A program made the position numbers and the translations under genes. From contig CALALQ010000279.1 of NCBI GenBank assembly GCA_937925595.1, forward strand, positions 1-14,769: a DNA stretch of 14,769 nucleotides, read 5' to 3'. The notes beneath the pieces are model-generated. The model saw only the letters and a list, made by a program, of their open reading frames with translations, was not told where the DNA came from and made no database searches. Source of the DNA: an uncultured Demequina sp. (GTDB taxonomy: Bacteria; Actinomycetota; Actinomycetes; Actinomycetales; Demequinaceae). Position 1 is the first letter of the stretch, and each line of letters starts with the position of its first letter. This document shows, piece after piece, positions 6,391-11,828 of the stretch.

Positions 6391-6433
6391 GAAGCGTCGC
6401 GCGTCCGGCCTCAGAACTGGCGCGCGGCGCTTC
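6391..6433. terminator. Long hairpin between convergent 43-aa gene and integrase
   Basis: GAAGCGTCGCGCG (6391-6403) pairs with CGCGCGGCGCTTC (6421-6433), 13 bp with one G-T wobble and a 17-base loop. T-rich bases follow on the plus strand (CGTCTTTCT). It probably protects the two convergent genes from each other. Confidence 0.55.
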
Positions 6434-6465
6434 CGTCTTTCTACCACGACCCCGTGGTGTCCTGC

Positions 6466-7735
6466 TTAGCCGATCGCCGCGACGGCGGGCGGACCGGCCG
6501 ACTGGTAGCCCGCGTCGAGCAGGTCCGCCAACTCGGGCTCGGCGCTCGGGAACAGGTGGCCGTAGGTGTCCATCGTCGTGCGGATCTCCTTGTGGCCGAG
6601 CCGGAGCTTGATCTGCAGCGGGTGCGCCCCGGCAGCGATCAGCCACGCCGCGCACGTGTGGCGGAGGTCGTGGAACCGCAGCGACCGGTCCGGCAGCGCC
6701 GACGCAACGACGGGCGCGAACTCGCGCTTGTAGAACAGGTTGTGGCGGACGGGCTCGCCGGTCGGCGTCGTGAAGATGGAGCTGTCGGGCGAGTTGCCGC
6801 CGGGGAGGGGACGCGCCAGGTGCGCGGCGAGCGCTTCGCGCAAGAAGACCGGGACCGACACCTTGCGCTTGGCGTAGGTCTTGGTCGGGCCGACGATCAG
6901 GCTCGGCGTCAGCCGGAGGTTGGCCGGCACGGACTCCGCGGCCTTGGTCGTGACTTCCTTGATCGCCTCGTCCACCGTGATCTCCCCACGCAGCGCGTCC
7001 ACGTCGCGCCGCCGCAGCGCCATAGCTCCCCGGCGCGCAGGCCGGTGTAGGCGTCGAGCAGGACCGGCAGCCGCCACCACTCGGGCAGCGCCGCCACGAG
7101 CGCGCGAACCTCCGCGTGGGTTAGCGGGTGGATCTCGATGCCGCGGCCGTCGCCCTTGCGCGGGAGACGCACCGGGTCGCAGGGGTTGGCGGCGATGTAG
7201 CGGCGCTCGACGGCCACACGCAACACGGCGCGTAGCGGGTCGGTGACGCGGCGGACGGTGTTGGCGCGTGCGTCTCGGCGAGCCGGTTCACGAACAACTG
7301 GACGGCCTCCGGCGTGATCGCCGCGACGCGCGTCCGCCCGAACTCCGGGAGCAGGTGCCGGTTGAGGATCGACTCGTACCCGACGCGCGTCTTGGGCGCG
7401 AGATCGGCCCACGTGCCTCGCCACTCTTCCGCCACCGCCGAGAACAGCGCCTCACCGCGGCGCGGGTCGATGTAGTCGCCGCTGTGGAGCGCGACGGCCG
7501 TCGATGCGAGCCAGCGTTCGCCGTCGCGCTTACGGTCGAAGGTCTTGACGAGATCCTTGCGGCGGTTGCGCGGGTCCGGGATGCGCGCCTGGTAGGTGAC
7601 GCGGATCGGCGCGAGCGTCCGTCCCTCCGCGCGAGCGCGCGCCGTTATCTCGCGCACCTGCTGCTTGCGCTTCGCGGGGTCGGTCGACAGCGCCTTGCCG
7701 TCGAGCCATTCGCGCTTCTTGATGTGCCCTCGCAT
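6466..7735 (-). pseudogene. int: Tyrosine recombinase (element integrase), broken by two single-base frame breaks
   Basis: Reading 7735 to 6466 and restoring one base at about 7266 and one at about 7024 gives a full 423-residue phage-type tyrosine integrase. It starts at MRGHIKKREW with GGGAGG upstream. The N-terminal arm-binding-like part has YQARIPDPRNRRKDLVKTF. The core-binding domain has FSAVAEEWRGTWADLAPKTR (about 110-160). The catalytic set is Arg234 (TGLRAGEL), a Lys in KTYAKRKV, His356 and Arg359 (HDLRHT), His382 (LGHK) and nucleophile Tyr392 (TYGHLF). Frame 1 ends after AVQLFVNRLAETHA, frame 2 covers ANTVRRVTDPL to AGEL, and frame 3 covers ALRRRDV to the stop. Both breaks are losses of one base in GC-rich DNA, so sequencing error and genuine decay are both possible. 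Confidence 0.9.
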
Positions 7736-7803
7736 TGTGAGCCTCCCTTGGCTCGAAGCGGTCGATGCGAACACACGTTCGCCTTACGAGACGGACGCTA
7801 TAC

Positions 7804-7821
7804 GGACGGCACGTGCCGTCC
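7804..7821. promoter_or_regulatory. 18-bp perfect palindrome, candidate integrase operator
   Basis: GGACGGCAC followed directly by GTGCCGTCC, a perfect inverted repeat 69 bases upstream of the integrase start and lying within or across the proposed -35/-10 spacer. The arm GGACGGC also appears in the 4471-4495 hairpin, and GCCGTCC occurs near both element ends, which suggests one protein recognises all of them. Confidence 0.65.
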
Positions 7822-7825
7822 AAGC

Positions 7826-7855
7826 CCCGATTCCCTGTGCCTGCTGGGAATCGGG
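7826..7855 (-). terminator. Hairpin between the 84-aa gene and integrase
   Basis: CCCGATTCCC and GGGAATCGGG form a perfect 10-bp stem with a 10-base loop. It lies downstream of the 84-aa minus-strand gene and upstream of the integrase promoter candidates. There is no clear T tract on the minus strand. Confidence 0.5.
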
Positions 7856-7916
7856 ATGCTCCAACTTCGGTTCCGGGGAGCGATCCGGCGTGCCTCGCAC
7901 CCGTTCGAGGGCTCGC

Positions 7917-8171
7917 CTACACCGCCCTCTGAGCCGCGACCAGCGCGGGTGCGAGGTACGCGCGAAGCGCTCTTGAAGTGCCGCCGGGAGGGTGGAGCGC
8001 GGCGCACCGTGACATAGACCGGCGCGACATAGATCCGCCGATTTGTGGGTGGCGCGCGCGCGGCGCGTCGGCCGTCTCGACGGCGGCGTAGGCGTCGGCG
8101 TGCTGCTCGCGGAGCTTGGCGTGACGATCGAGCAGCTTCTGGACGGTCTTGGTTGGAGCGGTCTGGGACAC
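7917..8171 (-). CDS. 84-aa protein of unknown function
   Basis: The start is set at GTG 8171 because AGGAGG sits exactly 6 bases upstream; the in-frame ATG at 8273 lacks a site. The product begins MSQTAPTKTVQKLLDRHAKL and continues REQHADAYAAVETADA, an amphipathic, likely coiled helix. It then becomes basic (SMSRRSMSRC) and ends ALVAAQRAV. No family is recognised. The second half is less convincingly coding than the first, so a frameshift near 8030 cannot be excluded. It lies upstream of the integrase on the same strand with 181 bases between, and is divergent from the 106-aa gene. A role in integration control is only a positional guess. Confidence 0.55.
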   Translation of the reverse strand: MSQTAPTKTVQKLLDRHAKLREQHADAYAAVETADAPRARHPQIGGSMSRRSMSRCAALHPPGGTSRALRAYLAPALVAAQRAV

Positions 8172-8257
8172 CTTCGGCCTCCTGGGCGCCTCTAGTTGAC
8201 TAAGCAACGAATCGCTAGTGAGGGATGTCTGAGCTTCCAACCATCCGAGCGCGGGTC

Positions 8258-8271
8258 TAGGCTCTCGGCTC
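8258..8271 (+). promoter_or_regulatory. Leaderless-type -10 element for the 106-aa gene
   Basis: TAGGCT (8258-8263) lies 8 bases before ATG 8272 with no ribosome binding site between, the layout of leaderless transcription. A weak -35 TTCCAA sits 17 bases upstream (8235-8240). Confidence 0.4.
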
Positions 8272-8592
8272 ATGCACCACCTACTCGATGAGGCGCAGCG
8301 GATGCCAGGCGCGTCGGTCCGGTTCGCGCGCGGCGTCAGTCAGGTATGGACGCCGGAGCACCTGATCCCGCTTCGAGAGCGCGTGCGGACAGAGCACAAG
8401 GCACGGTTGCTCGAGGTCCATGAGGCGATCAACCAGCGATTCGCGACGACGGGCGCGAGCGACGACTACGTCAACGTCTTCTACGCCGCGTCTGAGATGG
8501 CCCTCATGGAGTGGATTGGGCGCAACGAGTTGCCCGACTCGGACCGGGCGCTACTGCGACAACTCTGGAACGACCTTCTCGGCGCGACGTAG
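8272..8592 (+). CDS. 106-aa hypothetical protein
   Basis: 106 residues, no membrane segment or signal peptide. The sequence is helical and charged: MHHLLDEAQRMPGASVRFAR, then RERVRTEHKARLLEVHEAIN (about 35-55), then VFYAASEMALMEWIGRNELP and RALLRQLWNDLLGAT. No family is recognised. It starts without a ribosome site, probably from a leaderless message. An internal Met11 is an alternative start but also lacks a site. It is the last gene before attR and is divergent from the 84-aa gene; the roughly 100-base gap between them should hold both promoters. Confidence 0.65.
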   Translation: MHHLLDEAQRMPGASVRFARGVSQVWTPEHLIPLRERVRTEHKARLLEVHEAINQRFATTGASDDYVNVFYAASEMALMEWIGRNELPDSDRALLRQLWNDLLGAT

Positions 8593-8740
8593 GCCGCGCC
8601 GTCCGCCTACCGTCCGTCGTCCGTCCGTCTCGCGCGGTCGAAACCGTCTCCGGAGGAACCTCTACGACCGCGGCGTTTTGCCTGCTAGCAAGCGGTTTCC
8701 GTGGCCGTAGGTGGACCGGCGCGTGATCTGTGAGATCCCG
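8593..8740 (+). other. Gene-free right arm of the element
   Basis: No supported gene. It holds the 20-bp repeat at 8610-8629, a CTCCGGAG palindrome near 8650 and an A/T-richer stretch (CGTTTTGCCTGCTAGCAAGC), then attR. In the excised circle this would be one arm of attP. Confidence 0.5.
8610..8629 (+). repeat. 20-bp direct repeat, right copy (candidate integrase arm site)
   Basis: Identical over 20 bases to 3761-3780, same orientation, ending 111 bases before the attR core. A shared CGGTCGA follows both copies at 5-13 bases distance. Confidence 0.75.
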
Positions 8741-8784
<44 letters not shown>

Positions 8785-8789
8785 CCACA

Positions 8790-8813
8790 GAAACCCCGCT
8801 CCGGCGGGGTTTC
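8790..8813 (+). terminator. Ancestral tRNA-Arg terminator, next to attR
   Basis: GAAACCCCGC and GCGGGGTTTC pair over 10 bp around TCCG, 5 bases after attR. It is probably the original chromosomal terminator of the tRNA, now separated from it by the element. Confidence 0.8.
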
Positions 8814-8940
8814 GTCGCTAAAGGGCGGCCGGAGTGCAGCATCTGACCCGGCGAGCAGGGATATGGCGCCCGGCCATCGAAGGCTGGCATATTCGTATCA
8901 ACGCGCACGAGCGCGTACCTCGCACACAGGAGGGACTCAC

Positions 8941-9105
8941 ATGGCAGCAGGTTCAGGCGGGAACACCGGGGGAATCGGGCTCGGTGGCATCCTCGTGATC
9001 GTCGGCGTCGTGCTGATGATCGTGTGGAGCTTCTGGATCGGCCTGATCATCGCCCTGATCGGCCTGATCGCGTTCGGCGGGTTCGCGAAGGGCAAGTGGT
9101 ACTGA
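8941..9105 (+). CDS. 54-aa small membrane protein
   Basis: The start is ATG 8941, set by AGGAGG 7 bases upstream; the longer frame from 8863 has no site and a non-coding look. A glycine-rich head (MAAGSGGNTGGIGLGG) is followed by a nearly continuous hydrophobic stretch of about 35 residues (ILVIVGVVLMIVWSFWIGLI and on to IALIGLIAF). This is enough for two short helices in a hairpin or one long one, and the tail is FAKGKWY. It lies in the host membrane by prediction. I do not recognise a named family. It is the first backbone gene after the element, and a hairpin follows it. Confidence 0.75.
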   Translation: MAAGSGGNTGGIGLGGILVIVGVVLMIVWSFWIGLIIALIGLIAFGGFAKGKWY

Positions 9106-9122
9106 CCGCCGCGGCGTAGCCG

Positions 9123-9548
9123 TCAACGAGCCGCCTCTCCGGCGGCTCGTGGCGGCAGGCCGGGCTCGGTGAACAGGCTGCAGACGTCGACCCGCTCGCA
9201 GTCGCACTCCCGCGCGAGCTCGAGCCAGCGCCGCACGGCCTGGGCCCGGGCGATCAGCGCCTCGAGCTCGACCAGCTTGCGGTCGGCGAGCGCGCGCACG
9301 TGGGCGCTCGCGCCGGCCGTGCGGTTGTCGGGCCCGGTCAGCGGCGCGATCTCGTCCAGCGTGAACCCGGCCCGCTGGGCGACGTCGATGATCGCGAGCC
9401 GCCGCAGCACCTCGGGGTGGTAGCGGCGCTGGCCGCTCACCCGCGCGGGCCGCGGCAGGACGCCGGTGCGCTCGTAGAAGCGGATGCGCGAGGCGTTCAG
9501 GCCGGCGCGCGCGGCGACCTCGCCGATCGTGAGGGTGGGCTCGTCCAC
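9123..9548 (-). CDS. MerR-family transcriptional regulator
   Basis: 141 residues starting at GTG 9548. Upstream codons in this frame only reflect the divergent gene. A winged helix-turn-helix at the N-terminus (LTIGEVAARAGLNASRIRFYERTGVLPRP, then GQRRYHPEVLRRLAIIDVAQ) is followed by a dimer helix (about 80-112) and a short metal-loop-like tail with Cys115, Cys117 and Cys123 (CDCERVDVC). Three cysteines at the end of the dimer helix match the effector-sensing site of MerR/SoxR-type proteins, so a metal or redox signal is likely. It is divergent from the 91-aa ECC protein with only 37 bases between starts. The shared palindrome suggests MerR-style control of both. Confidence 0.9.
   Translation of the reverse strand: MDEPTLTIGEVAARAGLNASRIRFYERTGVLPRPARVSGQRRYHPEVLRRLAIIDVAQRAGFTLDEIAPLTGPDNRTAGASAHVRALADRKLVELEALIARAQAVRRWLELARECDCERVDVCSLFTEPGLPPRAAGEAAR
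9126..9150. terminator. Bidirectional hairpin at the merR 3' end
   Basis: ACGAGCCGCC and GGCGGCTCGT form a perfect 10-bp stem around TCTCC. It lies 20 bases after the 54-aa gene and overlaps the last codons of the convergent MerR gene. No T run. Confidence 0.55.
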
Positions 9549-9579
9549 TTGACTTGAACTCGGGTTCAAGGTGGACGGT
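9549..9579 (+). promoter_or_regulatory. MerR-type promoter with 19-bp spacer and palindromic operator
   Basis: -35 TTGACT (9549-9554), a 19-base spacer and a weak -10 GACGGT (9574-9579). The spacer region contains the perfect inverted repeat CTTGAAC-TCGG-GTTCAAG (9553-9570). The over-long 19-bp spacer with an operator inside is the hallmark of promoters activated by MerR proteins. Transcription would begin at about ATG 9586, i.e. leaderless. Confidence 0.75.
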
Positions 9580-9585
9580 ACTCCC

Positions 9586-9861
9586 ATGACCCTCGCCTGC
9601 ACGCTCAACCCGCACGCCCTCGCCACCCGCCGGCGCCTGATCGACGCGCTCGCCGACGATGCGCTGATCGACCGTACGCCCACGCCCGACGGCCTACGCG
9701 TGCGCCTGCGCGACACGCCCGGGATCGAGCGCCGCGCCCGCGCGCTGATCGCGCTGGAGTCCGAGTGCTGCGGGTTCCTGGACTTCGAGCTCGGCCGCGA
9801 GGACGGGGCGCTCGTGCTCGCGGTCACCGGGCCCGTGGACAGCTGGTTCTTCGGGGGGTGA
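9586..9861 (+). CDS. 91-aa protein with ECC motif, MerR-regulated partner
   Basis: 91 residues, MTLACTLNPHALATRRRLID to FFGG. A central helix IERRARALIALESECCGFLD carries adjacent Cys residues, and a beta pair follows (GALVLAVTGPVDSW). Proteins of this shape (ESECC.FL...) are found next to merR genes in Actinobacteria as I recall, without a settled role. The Glu-Cys-Cys set plus Cys5 could bind a thiophilic metal, which is an inference. The start is ATG 9586: the MerR-type promoter places the transcript start there and no ribosome site is seen. It is divergent from the merR gene. Confidence 0.75.
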   Translation: MTLACTLNPHALATRRRLIDALADDALIDRTPTPDGLRVRLRDTPGIERRARALIALESECCGFLDFELGREDGALVLAVTGPVDSWFFGG

Positions 9862-9888
9862 CGTACGAGAAGGGCCTGGCGCGCCCCC

Positions 9889-10365
9889 TCAGGCGAACAG
9901 GTCCGCGTAGCGGCGCAGGTACAGCGGCCAGCCCGTGTCGCTGTCCACGCCGTCGCGCACGCTCTCCCACCCCTCCAGGTGCCGGTCGAGGTGCCGGTGC
10001 TCGAGCTCGACGCGCGTGCGCGCGGGCCCCTCGGCGATGAAGCGGACCTCGACCTCGCTCGTCTTCGCGAGGTCGGTCTCGACCTGCCAGCGCGGGCTGA
10101 TGTCCCAGCTGATGATCACGCGCTCCGGCGGCTCGTAGGCGAGCACGCGCGCCCACGCGCACTCGCTGCCGTCCACGCCGCGGTCGAAGAGCCGGCCGCC
10201 GACGTGCGGCTCGAACACGGTCTCCGCGATGTCGACGTCGAGCAGGTTGTGCTCGCGCGGCTTGAAGCGGCCGAAATCCTCGGTGAACACCGCGAACGCC
10301 CGCGCGATCGGAGCGTCGACCGTGATCTGGTGACGGATGGAGGTCGCTGGAGCGGAGGGGGTCAT
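9889..10365 (-). CDS. SRPBCC (AHSA1/START-like) domain protein
   Basis: 158 residues forming one SRPBCC helix-grip fold. It opens IRHQITVDAPIARAFAVFTE, and continues with GGRLFDRGVDGSECAWARVL, VIISWDISPRW, then TRVELEHRHL and the C-terminal amphipathic helix GWPLYLRRYADLF. Members bind small hydrophobic ligands or assist Hsp90-like chaperones; the ligand here is unknown. ATG 10365 overlaps the stop of the ArsR gene (ATGA), and AGGAG lies within the ArsR end, so the two are translationally coupled. ArsR-SRPBCC pairs are a common actinobacterial layout. Confidence 0.9.
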   Translation of the reverse strand: MTPSAPATSIRHQITVDAPIARAFAVFTEDFGRFKPREHNLLDVDIAETVFEPHVGGRLFDRGVDGSECAWARVLAYEPPERVIISWDISPRWQVETDLAKTSEVEVRFIAEGPARTRVELEHRHLDRHLEGWESVRDGVDSDTGWPLYLRRYADLFA

Positions 10366-10673
10366 CGCTTCTCCTCTTCGACGGTCGCCTTGAAGCTCGT
10401 GAGGGCGCTGGACCAGAACTGGTCGAGATCGGCGCGGAGGGCCTGCAAGCCCGCGGGATCGACCTGATAGACGCGGCGGGTGCCCTCGCGCCGGTCGGTG
10501 ACCAGGCCCGCGTCCTTGAGCACCTTCAGGTGCTGGGACACGGCGGGACGGCTGACCGGCAGCTCGCGGGCCAGCTCCCCGACCGCGCACGGACGACGCG
10601 CGAGTCGCTGGAAGATCGTCCGCCGGGTGCGGTCGCCCAGTGCATCCCAACACGCATCTTGGTAAGCCTGCAC
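10362..10673 (-). CDS. ArsR-family transcriptional regulator
   Basis: 103 residues from GTG 10673. It starts VQAYQDACWDALGDRTRRTI, with winged helix-turn-helix VGELARELPVSRPAVSQHLK and VLKDAGLVTDRREGTRRVYQ, the standard ArsR/SmtB layout. The classical CVCD metal motif is absent (PCAVGEL occupies that place), so a non-metal signal is likely. A tail of about 30 residues (DQFWSSALTSFKATVEEEKR) fits the subgroup paired with SRPBCC proteins. No ribosome site lies before the GTG, but a promoter -10 ends 8 bases upstream, pointing to a leaderless message. The palindrome overlapping this promoter suggests autorepression. Confidence 0.92.
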   Translation of the reverse strand: MQAYQDACWDALGDRTRRTIFQRLARRPCAVGELARELPVSRPAVSQHLKVLKDAGLVTDRREGTRRVYQVDPAGLQALRADLDQFWSSALTSFKATVEEEKR

Positions 10674-10678
10674 TAACG

Positions 10679-10694
10679 GTAAGCATACGCTTAC
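10679..10694. promoter_or_regulatory. ArsR operator palindrome
   Basis: GTAAGC-ATAC-GCTTAC, a perfect inverted repeat 6 bases upstream of the arsR GTG and overlapping the -10 box. A further half-site GGTAAGC occurs at 10661-10667 just inside the gene. Confidence 0.7.
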
Positions 10695-10709
10695 GACTGT
10701 TCCTGTCAA
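10682..10709 (-). promoter_or_regulatory. Promoter of the arsR-SRPBCC operon
   Basis: On the minus strand perfect -35 TTGACA (10704-10709), 16-base spacer, -10 TATGCT (10682-10687, 4 of 6). The GTG start lies 8 bases beyond the -10, a leaderless arrangement. Confidence 0.65.
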
Positions 10710-10721
10710 GTACCGTGAGGC

Positions 10722-11696
10722 ATGAAGGCCCCGGATAACGTCACCGACACGCGCCGAGTAACACGCATCGGCGCGCTCGCGCCGCTGTCGGCCCCCGGCT
10801 GGGTCGAGGCCGGCCGCCACCTGCTCGCCGGCCTCGAGCTGGCCGCCGACACGAACACGGAGCTCGTCGTCCGCGACACCGCGGGCGACCCGCAGCGCGC
10901 CGCCGCAGCCGTGGACGAGCTCGCCGACCTGGGCGTGGACGCGATCGCCGGCGAGTACCACAGCGTCGTCGCGCGCGCGGCCGCCGCGCGGGCGCACGCG
11001 CGCGCGATCCCGTTCCTGTGCTCGTCAGCGGTGCTGGACGCGCTCACGGACGAGCCCACAGACCACGTCGCCCGGATCGCCCCGCCCCAGTCGCGCGGTT
11101 GGAGCCTGTACGCCGGCCACCTGAAACGCGAGGGCCACACCCACATCGCCGTTGCCGCCCAGCCGAGCGTCTACTGGGCCGCCGGCACCCGCATCCTGCG
11201 CCAATACCTCACCGTCACCGAGCTTGCCCCGGGTGAGCTCCCGGACGCCGGCATCACCGCGCTGCTGCTGCTCGCCGACCAGCAACGGACGGCCGAGATC
11301 ATCGAGGCGGTCCGCCGCGAGCCGCGCCTGGCCGACCTACAGCTCGGCGCGCCCGCCGGACAACCCGAGTTCACCGGCCACGCCGGCGTCCCGTTCCTGC
11401 GCTACCTGCCCGACCGGCTCACGCCGCTGGGCGACCACGTGCAGGAACGCTTGCAGCGCGAGCTCGGCACGACGCCCTCGTTCGTGGCCTTCGAGGGCTA
11501 CGACACGATCCTCGCGCTCCGCGCGCGCCGGGCGAGATGGGACGACTTTGCAACATCTGGCACACGTGGGATGATCACCTTCGAGCGCGTGCCCGGCGTG
11601 AGCGTCTGGCAATGGGCGGCGGCACCCGTGCAGATCGCGGAGCGCGATCCTCGCAACCCGTCCACCTTCCGCGTCATCCGATCCGCCCAGGATTGA
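10722..11696 (+). CDS. Periplasmic-binding-protein-like protein without signal peptide
   Basis: 324 residues with the fold pattern of LivK-type ABC solute-binding proteins (Peripla_BP_6): IGALAPLSAPGWVEAGRHLL at the start, then LELAADTNTELVVRDTAGDP, AAAAVDELADLGVDAIAGEY, IPFLCSSA, and in the second lobe TTPSFVAFEGYDTILALRAR. It is shorter than usual (about 380-420). It starts MKAPDNVTDTRRVTRIGALA with no hydrophobic leader and no lipobox, so it should be cytosolic unless the true start is missed. No upstream in-frame start with a leader is available because arsR begins 49 bases away on the other strand. No permease or ATPase is nearby. It may act as a ligand-binding sensor or be a remnant of a transporter. 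GAGG lies close before the ATG. Confidence 0.75.
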   Translation: MKAPDNVTDTRRVTRIGALAPLSAPGWVEAGRHLLAGLELAADTNTELVVRDTAGDPQRAAAAVDELADLGVDAIAGEYHSVVARAAAARAHARAIPFLCSSAVLDALTDEPTDHVARIAPPQSRGWSLYAGHLKREGHTHIAVAAQPSVYWAAGTRILRQYLTVTELAPGELPDAGITALLLLADQQRTAEIIEAVRREPRLADLQLGAPAGQPEFTGHAGVPFLRYLPDRLTPLGDHVQERLQRELGTTPSFVAFEGYDTILALRARRARWDDFATSGTRGMITFERVPGVSVWQWAAAPVQIAERDPRNPSTFRVIRSAQD

Positions 11697-11714
11697 TCGT
11701 CTGCTTGTCAGACA

Positions 11715-11744
11715 TTGACACAACGCCCCTCAAAAGGCTAGTTT
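11715..11744 (+). promoter_or_regulatory. Promoter of the ThuA-GSDH gene
   Basis: Perfect -35 TTGACA (11715-11720) and -10 TAGTTT (11739-11744) with an 18-base spacer, in a locally A/T-rich stretch. The start codon is 84 bases downstream, leaving a long leader in which I see no riboswitch. Confidence 0.55.
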
Positions 11745-11828
11745 GGCCTCTCACACAACAATCATTGGGTAGCCATCTGTCTAGTCGCCTGGAGGGAGCC
11801 GACGGGTGGCGCCCGCGAGGGGAGAAGG

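Larger units (their letters stand above)
7736..7916 (-). promoter_or_regulatory. Integrase upstream region with palindromes
   Basis: No gene is supported here. On the minus strand TTGGAC (7818-7823) and TAGCGT (7795-7800) are 17 bases apart and could be the integrase promoter; TATAGC two bases earlier is an alternative -10. The region also holds GCGAAC-ACAC-GTTCGC (7767-7782), the 18-bp palindrome at 7804-7821 and a 10-bp hairpin at 7826-7855. Confidence 0.45.

Noticed and set aside
9549..9827. N-terminal extension of the MerR frame
   Set aside because: Ser/Arg-rich text antisense to the 91-aa gene; the MerR fold begins at GTG 9548, next to the operator.
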